Source: Rhypophila decipiens | Taxonomy: Eukaryota; Ascomycota; Sordariomycetes; Sordariales; Naviculisporaceae | Assembly (NCBI GenBank): GCA_033297075.1 | Contig: MU858200.1 | Span: 28,267 to 92,266 of the forward strand | Direction: 5' to 3' | DNA length: 64,000 bases | The notes under the pieces: model-generated | Told to the model about the DNA's origin: nothing | The model's input: the letters and a program-made list of their open reading frames with translations, nothing else | The model's database searches: none | Program-made: the position numbers and the translations under genes | Part shown: one piece after another, positions 21,509 to 34,105 of the stretch | How the letters are laid out: each line of letters begins with the position of its first letter | Numbering within the stretch: the stretch's first letter is position 1

Positions 21509-23144
21509 TGCTATGGATCTGGTCAGCATGTTTGGATGATATCTTATGATATCTTGTTGATGTATGTGTTCTTGTGGGATCGAGTGAGATAGGGGGTGGT
21601 CGCGGTGGCGCGTCGAGTGGTTGCTTTGATTGATTGTCTTTTCTGTTGGTTTATTCCGTACTAATACCCCTTTTTTTATTGTTTCATAGTTGTAATGTAT
21701 AAAGCGTACTTCCCCTTGGGGGGCAGAAAATAATAACATTGCAGTTCTTTTAATGCACTAGTGAGTTTAACGGCTTCCCGGGCCAGTATCTTGACAATAG
21801 CTTTCTCTTTCTTCATTCCAACTATGGGATGGCGTTGCTTCCCGTCTTTATCTCAAACGGAGGGAGTGGAAATCGAGATGACATGCCTGTATCAGAAATC
21901 GTAGACCGGATCATATGATAGACCGGATAGCAAACCATGGAGGTAAGTAAAGCCGTTCAGATTCCCCCCCTCTCATCTACACCTTGTAGCAGAAACATAC
22001 ATCCCATCCCCGGTGCAGAAGGTTGAATCTAGAATAGACAAGGGAATTCCACCACCTCCTTCATGTGCAAAAGAATTTATCTGCTTTATCAAGCAGTCAA
22101 GCCAAAATAGCAAGAGCTTTAAACTACCTTGCCAGCCTCCGCGCCTCTTTCTAACAAACCTACATATAAAACAATAGACCAAAAAGCATCCAATAACCCA
22201 GCACCTGACCATTTACCATGAGACGACAAAGATGCAAAACACAGTTTAGAACAAACAGATCAGATAAATTCGCTTCTTTTATGTCCATTATAAACCAATG
22301 TGACTTTGCATGACCCATCCCAGGAATTGTGTACAGCCCGTCCGATCCCATCCAACATCCAAAAACCAGGTCATGACTGGATATCATCGTAACGAAAACA
22401 AAAAAAAACGAACTACCCACAAAAGGCAATATGCCAACAAAGAATGAAAAGAAGTATACAGTATCCGACAAGTACTTCTGTAGTCGAACCGATATCCATA
22501 TCTCTCCGCTCTCCGCTCTCCGCAAAATCCAATACTCATGCGAAGTTATCATATATCCAAAAAAAAAAGGCCTGAAGATGAGGCTTGCTCGAATCCATGC
22601 AGGTAGAATTATTCTACTTCTTGGCGCTGTGGTCTGTATATCACGCTGGTCGTCTTGACCGACTTGCATATCTGCAAGTCTCCCAGAGGATTTGTCCCGG
22701 CGTTTGGCCGACTGCGACCGGCGATCTGATAGGCGAGGACCGTTCAGAAACTGGTCTCGATCCATCATCCGTTCCGATGCTGCTCGTTGAGACGCCGGCA
22801 AGAGAATTCTCGGCTCGAATGGTTTTTGCTCTGCCGGATCCGCCATCTTTTGCGTATCCCTCCGACGGGGCTGACTTCCGAAGGACGGAATCGAAGCGGG
22901 TCTAGTCGACGTGGCCGGAGTTCGGAATGTCCCAGACTATCAAGTTCATGCCTGCTGGTCATCCGGGGCCATACTACATGCCAAACGTAGTCAAGGGTCG
23001 CACCCTGTCCCTTACTCTTGCAGACCTAGCGGCTTTTTGTGCGTCATTGGTGGTTTGGAAGCTGCACAAGCCTCGCGCCTGACGGGAGCTTGTTGCGAGC
23101 CAGTTAGATCGATGCCTTGAGGAGCTGCGTATACCTTATCGCGA
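21509..23144. other. Convergent intergenic region
   Basis: This lies between the ends of the DHA1 gene and the SIF2-like gene, so both 3' untranslated regions fall here. Several medium open frames overlap on both strands. The only one with codon use resembling the flanking genes is the 51-codon frame at 22927-23082, listed separately. Confidence 0.4.
22927..23082 (+). CDS. Possible small protein, 51 aa, unknown function
   Basis: This single frame runs from ATG to TGA and encodes MSQTIKFMPAGHPGPYYM at its start, then a hydrophobic stretch around LADLAAFCASLVVW, then a basic KLHKPRA end. Its pyrimidine-ending codons are mostly C (ATC, TTC, TAC, AAC, GAC, CAC), as in nearby genes. It could encode a small single-pass membrane protein. 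It lies only 62 bp from the end of the convergent SIF2-like coding sequence, so it may equally be chance sequence in a 3' untranslated region. I recognise no family. Confidence 0.25.
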   Translation: MSQTIKFMPAGHPGPYYMPNVVKGRTLSLTLADLAAFCASLVVWKLHKPRA

Positions 23145-25510
23145 CTAACGGAAATTGATGACAGCCAGCTGTAGAATGGTTAGCCTTGCAAAAGAGAATC
23201 TCACCAATGTAAAATACTAACTCGACCGTTGGCCCCATACACCAGTTTCTGTCCCTCAGAGTTCCATCCCAAGCACGGGATGAACTCTTCCTCCGTCTCA
23301 GTATTCGCCTTCGGACTTTGCCAGCCGGGGTGCGGCACCCGACTCCAGCTTGCTCGCGGTATTTGATGCTCGCCAACCTTCCATATCAAGATCTTGTCGC
23401 TAGTGGCGGCGGCGATAAAGGCGCCGTCTGGTGTCATCGACAGACCCAGGATCGGCACTGATAATGTCATCGAGTACAGTGGCTTGTTTTCCATGTTGCG
23501 GATATTCCAAACGCTGATGACCCCATCCTCGCCGCCAGATGCTAGTAGCCTCTCATCCTCTTGCGGCCCATTTTTCAACGGCTGCCACTGCAGGGCGTGG
23601 ATCAAACCGTCATGCGCCACAATGGAGCGACGATTCCCCGACTCATCCCATAACTATCATAACATAATATTAGCATCATTCCTCAGCACCGCCCCTATAT
23701 CCTGAGTCACTCACGTCGATTATGCCTTTATCGCTAGTAGTCGCGACCAGTTTTGTATGCCAATCGAATTGCACCTGGCCGAAGGCATCGTTCTTTCCAG
23801 TCTGAAATTCCCTGCCGTTTACTATACGGATCTCTGTCCACTGGAGACCAACGAGGCAATCACCACCACACAGGATAAACTCCGTGTCGCTGATCCAAGA
23901 CACATCTAAGGGGTCATTTCCAAGGTCGTGGTCGGCAAGGAAATGCGATACAGAGTTTGCCATCGATGAAGAGAATATCGTGATCAACGTGCCGCCGTTC
24001 TCTGGGCTAATCCCCAGTATCAGGTCGTTGTTGGGGCTCCAGCGCAACTTGATGACAGGGGGCTCGACCCCGTCGAAGCGGTGGAGGTTGGTGCCGTCGA
24101 GGGCGCAGACGCAGATGCGAGCTTTATTGTCAACCTCGACGGCAAGCGCAAGAGCATCGCCGCTCCAGTTCCAGGCCAAAGCCTGAACAGTTGCGTTTCT
24201 TGGGACTTCATCCTCAAGCAGATTTTTGAATGGGCGGGTGGCGCCGTCCACGTGATCCAGCATGCCTGGGCTGTCTTGAGGGCGGGACCCACGCGAGACG
24301 GTCCAAACGCGGGCTAGCGCATCGGTTCCAGCAGCCGCCAAGATTGACGGGTCTTTGGGGTTCCACTCGCAGTGCAGCACGATAGGGTTTTCGTTAGTTC
24401 GCGTTGGCGACAGAGCTGAGGACTCAGAATCAACGCCACCCAGCTGCAGAAAGACGGTTTCTTGCGTGAGCTCGTGGACTTTGTCGACCTGCGTGCCTTG
24501 TTCGGGGCCTTCGGTATGTGGTGTTGGAGAGACATCTTGCTCTTCGCCTTCCAAGGGCGAGGGATATGCGTGATTGTCTGCCGCATGGTCAATGTCCATT
24601 GGGGTCGTGGCTGAATCCGCCCCATTCTCAAAGCCGTTGCTCAGTCTTTGCCGTTTGTTAGCGGGCGATCCATTGGGCAATCCGTGATGCTGACTCTCCA
24701 TCGGCCGCTTTCGTGATGAAGCCTCGTGAAACCCCTCAGGCTCAGCATCCGACTCGTCCTCATCGTCATCGTCCATATCATGGTCCTTGGTGACCGGCTC
24801 GAATTTTAGCGGCCCAAAGACGCCCTGTGCCATCGCCTCGGCCGTTGCCGGCACATCTTGAGGCACCTGCAAAGCGCCGTCAGCAAGCCCCCCGGCAATG
24901 CGACCCCTCGGTCAAGCAGCCAACAAACCAATGTTGAAGGAAAAATAAGCATGAAATAAAGCCACGGTCAAAAGAAGTCGGTCGGAAAGAAGACCTGTCG
25001 GTAAGGAGGTTTAGAAAAACGAGACCCTTTCGCATACCTGTTGTGACAAAGAATGTCGCCTCTCATACTCTTCATAGATGAGTCCCTTATTCAAGAGTGA
25101 CACGAGGGCGTAAACATTGACATGTTGTGCAAAATCGAAATGTTTATGAGGTGCTTGAATCCTCCACTCCTTCTGGAGTTTTGCGGCAGTTTCTCGATAG
25201 TCTGGACATTGGGGCGAAAGTAGACAGGAGGTCACGGTTAGCCTTCAAGAGGTCATACAAACGAGCAGCCTCCGAGCGCACATGGCAGTAGGGGAGGGGT
25301 TAGAATTGGATGAGATAGCGACATACTTGATTCGAGTAAATATCTGTATTTTTCGAACACGTTTTGCCCAACGTTAGCGGCAAAGAGTGAAAATGAAAAG
25401 CAATACCCCAAAAGTACTTTGGGCGTGGTGCACAAATCGGCGCCGGAACACACAAAAACTCACCTCCAAACGAGAAAGTTGACCCGGTCCGTGTCGAGTA
25501 GTTCTTTCAT
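23145..25510 (-). CDS. sif2: LisH-WD40 corepressor subunit, SIF2/TBL1-like
   Basis: Six exons on the minus strand: 25510-25464, 25343-25327, 25201-25038, 24866-23715, 23653-23222 and 23168-23145, giving 611 aa; all phases agree. Very short exons 1 and 2 together encode the start of a LisH motif (MKELLDTDRVNFLVWRYLLESN), which continues into exon 3. Next come an acidic patch (DMDDDDEDESD), a basic KRPMES...KRQR nuclear-localisation-like segment, and a run of WD40 repeats from about residue 230 (LHCEWNPKDPSILAAAGTDALARVW and later GEDGVISVWNI, KILIWKV). The last exon gives only LAVINFR, matching the final beta-strand typical of TBL1 proteins. In yeast, Sif2 belongs to the Set3/Hos2 histone deacetylase complex; in animals, TBL1 belongs to NCoR/SMRT. 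A nuclear role in chromatin repression is therefore expected. The final exon is the least certain. Confidence 0.9.
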
Positions 25511-27831
25511 TGTCGATGCACGGTTATCGGTAATGTGAGGAAGCGACGAGATTTGATTCTAGAAATACGATGTTTCCGGATATTCAGCGCGTGGGCGCGG
25601 GCCGTGGTAACTCGGTCGTGAGGTTAGGTTTTGAGGGATAAGGTTGATGCTGTTGACGTTTGTTGATTGAGGGCAACATTGAAATGGGAAAAGATTTGAG
25701 CGGTTGAGGGTGAGGCAGTACCTCCGGGATTGAGCTACTAGCAGCCTGGCATTGGGTAGGTGGCCCGTCCAGGGTATTGTGTGTGGGTGTGGGTGTGGGT
25801 TGCGCTAGCTGGGGAAGGCGACCTGGACTCCTGGAGCCACCAAGAAAAGGTCCCAAGGTTTTTCTTCCAGCATGGGTTTAAAGACACCAGTAACGACTAC
25901 GGGAAGGAGCCACCACGGCCAGAACAGGGCCCCGCATTCGATTTGGGGTACGGATACCAAAACGATGAAAGGTCGTGCTTCATCAGTCCGATTCTAGCGG
26001 CAAGTACAGATTGTATGCGCGACACACATCAAAGATACTTGACTTTACATGTACATGTACATACACCTGTACACAACCATCATCACCCCAGTCAGCGCTC
26101 CACACACCACACACACCACGCACCCGCACTTTCCAGGCTGGACGTAACCCGTAGCGCCCAGGCACACCCACGCCTTGGGACGTTCGGCCAGTTTCAATTT
26201 TCAGGTCGGTCGGGATTTTGTTTGGACGGATGAAAGAGGGACGGCTCTCGTCATCAGGATTTCACAGATCGTTTCTCTCACCCATCCAAGGAACAGCGGC
26301 ACCCACATCGCAGCGCACAAAGCATCAGGTCGCAGTTCTTGTGCGCCGTTACGGATACATAATGCTAGGTAAATATCGCGACCCACATGGGATCCGCATG
26401 TAACCTCAGGCCGGTATTGAAGGAGAGGAAGAAACCTGTTCTTTGTTAAGGGTTTCGGGTTCTCATTTCAAGTTGATTATCGTGTAGAGAACTCCTCAAG
26501 GTTTTGATTATATGAACATATTAATATCAAGTGCTATGAAATATGAACAGCCTGAATCTCGTCTCGTTCATCACCAGGGGTTCGGTGGGATCGCAACACA
26601 ATGAACATAATGACTGAAAGGTTGGGATTAAATCACCGGGCCGTTCCTGATTGTACTACAGACCGGCGCAGATTATATCACGTAACATATACCGTAAATA
26701 CTTGTCACGTATGGTATGGTTCAGCATTTCTCCGCGCTAAGAGTTTGGATTTTATGATACAACACACCATCCGGATTGGTGTTCGTGATGTGGCGGAACG
26801 GAACAAGGGAAGATGAGATTTGTTTCAGTATCAGACGGATGAGCAGATGCATTGCAACAATCATCCCCCATTTGTTAATTGAGGAAATGCTTCAGCCGAA
26901 CCGAATTGGACCTTTGCTCACTACCGTAGCCACCATCACTTTGATCATTTCTGCGAGTGACCCATCTCAAAAAGGCTTGCTGGCTCCGCAAAGGATGGGA
27001 GAGGAGAGCGGGGGCGCGAGAGAGGATTGGCTAACCATCCTTTTTTTCTCATCCTCCTGCAGACTGATCGTCAAGCTGGCCGTTGTAATTTTGACCGAAA
27101 TGCCACGCATCGACCAAGACCTATCTGATATCTGCCCTTTTTGTCCCGTCTTGAGATTCCCAAATGTCTGCCACGCACCGAGAAAGCTTCCTATCCGGGT
27201 GTCGTTAGATTTCCTGTCTGGGTGGTGCTTGATGACAGAGACCGGGCTTTCTCCGCATATCCGTGTTTTCCAAGATACTGTCCGGCCAGCCGTGTGGGTC
27301 CACCCCGGTCTGCCGACCTTGGTAAGCAACTAAGAACTTCCATCAGTCCCAAAGATCGAAGTTGGACTGATTATTCCGTATAGACAGCTAGACACACGCG
27401 CACAAGAACGTGAAAGGCGATGTCGAATTGAAATATTATCAGATGCCGGGTTCAACGGAGACACGACATGTCCGATCCGGTGAGAAAACATCGGTACGCT
27501 GCAAGTCAGCCACTGGGCCGGTTCGCCGGTTGCCTGGTTCATGAACTGAGTCTGTGCATCAGGGTCTTGAGGTTTTATGAAAGCGGAACTAGCCGGCGCT
27601 GGGCGCTTTCTTGTATTACGTACAGATTACCGTACGGATCCATAGAAACCTGGAAACTGTGTAGCGTACGGGGTACGGGTTACTCCGTGCAGTACTTCGT
27701 ATTATCCCTAACAACAAAAAAGTGAACAACAAAAGTAACCACCTGTCCAACCACTCGAGGCAGGACCAGGACCTCATCCAAGTTAGTCGACATATTGACA
27801 ATAAAGCCATCCGAAGCCGACGCAATAGAAA
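25511..27831. promoter_or_regulatory. Divergent intergenic region, SIF2-like and TMEM115-like genes
   Basis: The two flanking genes are transcribed away from each other, so both promoters lie in this ~2.3-kb interval. A GTGTGGGTGTGGGTG microsatellite occurs near 25778-25800 and a TGTACATGTACAT run near 26046-26062. No convincing gene is present, and no individual control site can be assigned. Confidence 0.4.
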
Positions 27832-29068
27832 ATGCCGCCACGTATAAACATTCCGCCCGTCAGCCGGGTGTTGCTCATCACGTTGGGTCTCCAGTCACTC
27901 CTGAGCGCCGCCATCCGTTATCGCCAATGGACCGCCAACTCTGAGATCGTCATCCCGTACCTCAACCTCATACCCCAGCTCTCCCTCGTCTACCCGTGGA
28001 CGTTCCTGACGACGACACTGGTCGAGAGCAATGTCTTCACATTTTCTATCGCCTGCCTCACCCTCTACCATGGCGGCCGATACCTCGAGCGCGCCTGGTC
28101 ATCCAGAGAATTCGCAAAGTTTCTACTCGTTGTCGCATTGATACCCAACACGCTCTGCTTTGCCACCATGGTTATATTCTTTACGTTTACTCGCGACGAG
28201 AGGTGGACGTATGTCTGGTTCTGACCATTCCTTGATAGTTCGCAGGCACTGACAATGTTTGAACAGGTTGACATCAATCGGCGGCACCATCCCGCTCCAG
28301 ATCTCCTTCCTCGTCGCCTTCAGCCAGCTAGTCCCCGCCCACACGGTGACGCTCTTCCGGGGCATCCTGTCATTGCGCGTGCCCCGGTTCCCGCTTCTCT
28401 ACGTGGGCCTTGTACTTCTCCTCTCGCTGACCCCGATGCTTACCGCCGCCTCCTTCCTCCTCTCCGTCTACGGCCTCGTCACGAGCTGGACCTACCTGCG
28501 CTTCTATAAACCCGTGTTCCCAGACCTTATGGACCCATCCACCGCCAACCAGGCAAGCTCTCTCCGCGGCGATGCTTCCGAGACTTTTGCCTTTGCCGAG
28601 TTCTTCCCCGGTCCCGTGAGACCCTTCGTCGCTGCCGTGTCAGACCAAATCTTCGACATCCTCGTCGCCATGCGCGTATGTACCCCATTCAGTGCGGCTG
28701 CTGCGAGGGGTGGTGACGGATACCATCACCACGGGGGACATCATCATGGGGCGCATAGAGGCGCTGGCGCACCGGGGAGCGCCAGGGCTGAGGCTGAGAG
28801 GAGGAGGGCACTCGCGCTCAAGGCACTCGATCAGAGGTTACATGCGGCTACGGCGAATGCGGCTTCAAGATCTACTGCTGCCCCCACTCCGTCGGCTGCT
28901 GCAGCTTCTGCGCCGGCTGCCACTGGACCCACGGTGCAGACACAGCCATCGGCTGGTGGTCAGAAGGCTATGACGACGCCGGCTGCTGCCACATCCGCTG
29001 CGCCTAGTGGGCTACTAGGGGAGACAAACTATAATCCTGATGGAGAGGGTGAAGGCGGCAGGAGCTGA
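27832..29068 (+). CDS. TMEM115-like (DUF1751) multi-pass membrane protein
   Basis: Exons are 27832-28208 and 28267-29068 around a 58-bp intron (GTATGT...AACAG) that splits the Thr codon of ERWTLTSIGG, giving 392 aa. The hydrophobic first ~230 residues have the hallmark of the TMEM115/YOL107W family: LVYPWTFLTTTLVESNVFTF followed by GGRYLERAWSSREF, then further membrane segments and FYKPVFPD. The family is rhomboid-related in fold but lacks a protease active site. Animal TMEM115 is a Golgi protein linked to retrograde transport and glycosylation. The C-terminal tail is cytosolic-looking, with a His-rich cluster (HHHGGHHHGAH) and an Ala/Pro/Ser-rich low-complexity stretch. The family assignment is firm; cellular function is transferred from relatives. 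Confidence 0.92.
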
Positions 29069-32000
29069 TTTGGGCTTTGATTCTTTTTTTTTCTTTTTTT
29101 TATATATATCTTTGATTCTCAATGCATTAGGGCCAGCTATTAGATATTTAATCACCCCCTCCCTTCCCTTTCTGCGGCGAATTTGGCGTTGTTGTTTTTG
29201 AATAACGCCAGTGGCTTGATTGAGTTATCCGGATGATTGAGTTATGAGGCTCTGCTCTGGTTATGGGTTTCTTTTCTACGGTCAAGATTTTTAAGACTTT
29301 TCCATTTCCCATTTGCCTCCTTTGGTTCGGACTTTCTGTTTGTTGTATTATCAATGTTGACCTAACGCCTCGGTTCTTCTTATGTCTTTGCGGAGTTTAT
29401 GTATGGGCTAGACTCACGTTGGGATGGACGGGCTGGAAAGGATGATACCATGGAGCGAATTCGGGCTGTCCAAGCCAAGGCGGATACGAATAAGAACATT
29501 ACTGCCAGTTTGCGATCGCTTCTAGGTGTGCTTGGTTAAAGGTTGTCACCATGCCTGGTGTTGTTGACCGTTGAGACATGTGAGCTACGAAGAGAAGAAC
29601 GTGAGGGATGTTGCTGAACAGACACTAAGGAGACGTTTAGCATGGTACTGCTGGACGGTCTCTATCTAACGGTAGGATCCCCTTTCTGTTCCAACATTCT
29701 TTCTTCTCTTTTGGCGGCAGGTGAGCATGCTCGGGTGTCCCTTGGATAAATTGAAGGGGATAGTCGCGAAGAGTTCTTCTACCCTTGTTGATATGACCAT
29801 ATACCTAGTTGTGTATCAATCGCTTGGTCTTCTTGCCCCAGGTGCTGGTTGTGCTGGCTATTTCATGCTAATGAGAAGGTATGTTGACCTACGTCCTGAC
29901 TAGCCTTAATTAATCAGTAATCTCGCCGAGATTTGTCGATATATGCGTGTGAGTTTTTATTTCTGAATATTCTGTCTGAGGCTTAGGAGAGGGGCTCGAG
30001 ACATGTCTCCCACTAGCGTATTAACCGGATTCCTTGTTTTGTGTCTTTTAGCTGGCTGAGTCGGTATAATGATATTGAGGCTGCGAAATGTGTGAAGTGA
30101 CCTGTATATTAGCCTTGTAATTCTAGTATAGTTGCGTTACATGATTCCTACCTGAAGAGAGATGTATATTTCCTGTGTTTAGCTATCTGTAAGTGCATTA
30201 AATACCACTTTCACACTTCTCTCAGAGAAGATGTGGAGTAGTCTCCAACGATATTGCGAAGGCTATCAAAATTTTAACCACAGCGGTAAAAGTAGCAAAA
30301 GCTCACTGCAGGCCAGAGGGGCACAGAGGAATTTACTTTGGCGGTAACGCTTCGTCGTTGGACTTGCAACCAACTCATCTCTGCTGTCGACATCCCCTCT
30401 CGGTTGGAAGGACTGGTCGAAAGTTGGGTTTATAAACCTACGTCACTACTGGACCGAGATTAAACCAAAGTGCTGGGTTGAACTTCGAGGTAGTGAGATA
30501 CGGATCGGATCACTGTGCCATACTCCATGGAAGTAGGTGCTTACACTACCTACCGAGCTGTCATAACAGAAAGCTGTGCAAGGATAAATAATCCGGTTGC
30601 CTTGTCCAGAATGTCGGACTGAGGCACACGGTACACCGAGACGGTTCGACGCCGTGATGACCTACCGGGTTCCTGATGACATTTCCACCGTCTGGGAAGG
30701 AAGTTGATGCTCATCTGCCTCTGTTTTGCGTCTCGTGCCTGCTTGGGCAAGTACTTACTATGCCATGTTGTATTCCGCAGACAGTTGGAATCCGTCCGCC
30801 TACCCATACGGCGTAGCCAGCCCTTTTATCAGCATGATTCGATGCTTGTTTGTGGAGTGGTTTTAGGTGTTGGTTCCATGTATTTTGTTTGCTCGTGGAG
30901 CGCATTTTGGCCCATTGATCAGTCTGGGTTGGCATGATTGTTTGAAAATTCACCCACTTAAATAGAGAGAACAGTTTCCTGCTGCTGGCGGGAGGGCGAT
31001 GAGGCGTGAGGCGTAAAGATGAAAATCTAGGTAGATAGCAAGGCATTATATTTGTGATTCCAGCTAGTCTCAGCTTGATACGGCTACCATAGAGGACAAA
31101 CTGATTCAAGTCGTTGTTTAATCTGGTTCACACTGACCGATAAAATTTGGATATGTCAATCCTCCTAAACACGTCTCTAGTTGTGAATAATAGCATTCGT
31201 TCTAATCACCGAGAGGTGAGACGACGATGTTCACGAAAAGGGGGTGCCAAAATCCAAGTGCTGACAGACAGACCACGGTGAAAACAGAAAAAGAACCTAG
31301 CATCGAGTTCTGCGGCAAGGGGATGGATGATGCTGCAAGCCGCTCGCTACGTATCCTTGACCGGATTCCGGAATAAGGAAGCCGGTGCGGGTAAATTGCG
31401 AGGTTTTGTCCTAGGGCAGCAGGAGCAAGAAGGGCGGCGGGTGATGGCACACGACGTCGGGGAAGCACTCACGACGAACCTGAACAGATTGGCGGGAATA
31501 TCAGCCAATTGGGGGTTGGAATCCAATCTGTCGGTCTGTCAAGTCAGCCACCAGAGGCTGGAAGCTGGAACTGTACGGGGTACGGATAAGTTGTACAAAT
31601 AACTGGTTAAGTATACTCCCCAGTACGTTTAACAGCACCTTCTAGAGCCACGATGTCTCTTCAATGTCTTATATGGGCAAGACACTCGATTTGGGATTTA
31701 CCTGATTGTCCCCAAACATAATGGGATTCGGCAAGTTCGGTAATTAGTACGGATGGCGGATTGCTTTCCCCTCTGGGTTCCATTCCGGTCGACATGTCTG
31801 GTGTATCGTTCCGCAACCTCTCCTCACCATCAGATCTTCTCTTGTGCCGCCGTACTCCATACATAGCTATGTGCAGGGCATTTCCCGCCTGTTACATGCG
31901 TAAAACCGTACCCAGGAGAACGTCGAGTCCGTCTCTGTGCTGCTGCGCTGTCCGACCAGGCCACGACCAGGTTCTCTGACCGACTCTGTACCACTTGGCC

Positions 32001-33041
32001 ATAAAAGCCAGCGGAAAGTGAAGGGAAGAATATGAGGGGGACAAGAAAGGAAATAAGCCGTGTTGGACAGCCTTGCACGACAGTTGACGGCGGCTTTGAT
32101 GCTTGCTGAAGGAGATCATGACGACGCAAGATGGTACAGACCTTGGGTAACCACACTCCCGTCGCTGAGGTGAACATCTCATAATCAACAAGGTGAGCTG
32201 TGCAGCGACGAATGCTTATCTGAAAGGCTGAAAGCCGCCCCCACGCTGCTGGTCATTTCAACAACGAGGCCATCCGCAAAACTGAGCTTCTTGTCATCAG
32301 GAGCTGCACTTGAGGTGAGTCCGATGATGGGCCGGCCCGCGAGGCTCACTTCAACGGTTGAGACGGTCGTACCTCATGCCTGGCGATAAAAAAGCTGGAT
32401 GTATATCTTGCACTCTATTGGCCGTCAAGATACGGAATAATAGTAAATGATCTGTTCAGCCTCTTGACAAATGTTTGTTGTTCTGTTGATATCACTTCGG
32501 TAAATGGCTTGGAAGATGATAACACTCAGAATTACAGTTGGCGCGGATCTTGGGTATGTACAAGCCAGCATAATGGAAGCTTCTTTCCATGTTCCGTCCT
32601 TGCGTGATGACACCCTCTGGATCTTCCGCAGCGAACACGGCCATGGTTTGGGGTTCCTTTGGGAAAACCTGCGGCATCTGTGCTGTTACAGGATTTGCGG
32701 AGATCATTGTTTCGTTCCCGGTGTTTAGGATCTGGAAAATCGCTGATGTGAATCTGTAAGATCTCTTGGCTTGAAATCCGTTCCCAGCGAGAGTCCGGAG
32801 TATCCATTTCCCTAACGCCGTAGTGTATCCGTACCTGCCACTTTTTGTAACCTTGTTCCTTCCTCCCGGTCTTCGTCATCTTTTCTCGCGGGGGCTTTTC
32901 CCTATAAAAATTCTGGGCTCTTGCAGAAACAGCTCACGTGCAACATAAGTATATAACCTGCAGTTCAACCTATCGCTAGTCAGGACTAGATCTTAAATAA
33001 AATGGGGCCTGGTAGATAGCTAAGGGTAGGGCGACTTAGGT
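29069..33041. other. Gene-free stretch
   Basis: The first part is the 3' region of the TMEM115-like gene. Beyond it only short, overlapping frames occur, without splice structures that join into a recognisable protein. No tRNA or rRNA gene was recognised. Confidence 0.4.
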
Positions 33042-34105
33042 ACCGCCTTCTCTAAACCGATATGTTTATATAATCCGTGTACTGCAGCTAATAGGAGGCT
33101 GTAATACCCGATTTTTCTACTACTTTACCCTCCTCTTAGCTAAGCTAGCTAAGCTAGTTATAATAAAGAGGGCCCTATAATACCCTTTTTTTTTTCTTCC
33201 TCCTCTCTAACCCTCTTTTTTTGTAATCTTTATACCTTTATATATTAATTAAAGTTATTTTTAAGCCTAGAGTACTACTAATTTGATTAAAATACTATAG
33301 TTAATACTTAGAGAAACTGATATTATTTATAAGTTAGAATTATAGATTAGCTAAAAATACTCTTTTTATCCCTTTTACTAACTTAATATAATTAGCTATT
33401 ATATATAACTTTGAGAATTCTAAGTATTTTTTAACTAGTAATAAGTATACCCTTATCTTCTAAAAGCCTAATAGTCCTAGTTTTTCTACTAGAATTTCTT
33501 TTAATTAAGAAAGTTATTATTTTAGTTAAGTTAAAGATAAAAGTAAGAGTATAGTAAAAGGATTTATTAAGGAGGAAAAAAATTAGATAATATATTATCA
33601 GTCTTAGAAAATAGTAGAAAAAAGAAAATAATAGACTTAAAGTCTAGTATGAATAGTATAAGAAAAAAGTAGTTTATTAGATTAAATTAAGTAAATAACT
33701 GTCACGATGTGTATATAACCCTTGATTTCAAGTCGGCGTTCGACTTGAAATTTGACATCCTTTTACGGAGGGTTCCATGGCCTAGTGGTAGGGTTCTAGA
33801 CTAGTGGATTCGTCACAATACCCTTATAATAAAATACAATTATTTCCCTATCCTTATTAATACATTTAATTATTAACGGTCTCTTAATACTTTAAATAAA
33901 AGTAAAAGTAAAAAAAACAAGGGTTAAGATTAGCTATAATAAAATAGTTCAAAAATTATACTAAAGAAAGTAAAGTATAAAACAATGGCTAGCTTAGCTA
34001 ACTTAGCTAAGGGGAGGGTAAAATAGCCAAAAAAGCGGGTATTACAGCCTTCTATTAGCTATAGTACACAGATTATATAAATATATCGGTTTAGAGAAGG
34101 CAGTA
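33042..34105. mobile_element. RIP-degraded TIR transposon, about 1.06 kb
   Basis: Inverted repeats of about 115 bp bound the block: 33042-33157 on the left and 33988-34105 on the right. Both contain CCTTCTCTAAACCGATAT, GGCTGTAATACCCG and a TTAGCTAAG repeat. Nearly all differences between the arms are transitions, as RIP would give. The interior is AT-rich with no open frame and contains the GC-normal family A insertion at 33700-33817. The superfamily and target duplication are not resolved. Confidence 0.75.
33700..33817 (+). mobile_element. Family A solo repeat (A-box hairpin element), 118 bp
   Basis: This is a copy of the 121-bp terminal repeat of the 13978-14391 element, with the same TATATAAC, the identical ATTTCAAGTCG/CGACTTGAAAT hairpin, the A-box-like GGCCTAGTGGTAGGG and the end ATTCGTCACA. 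The segment before the A box differs (ACGGAGGGTTCCAT). Flanks ATAAC and ATACC match at four of five positions. It stands alone, as a solo LTR would. Confidence 0.78.

Noticed and set aside
22160..22846. 228-codon minus-strand frame (MADPAEQKPFEPRILL)
   Set aside because: Its first third looks mildly coding-like, but the rest is AT-rich and Phe/Ile-rich. There is no splice path to the SIF2-like gene and no recognisable domain.
26776..27333. 185-codon plus-strand frame between the SIF2-like and TMEM115-like genes
   Set aside because: An antisense frame of similar length (26967-27329) overlaps it. It has no motif or splice context, and the interval is expected to be promoter DNA.
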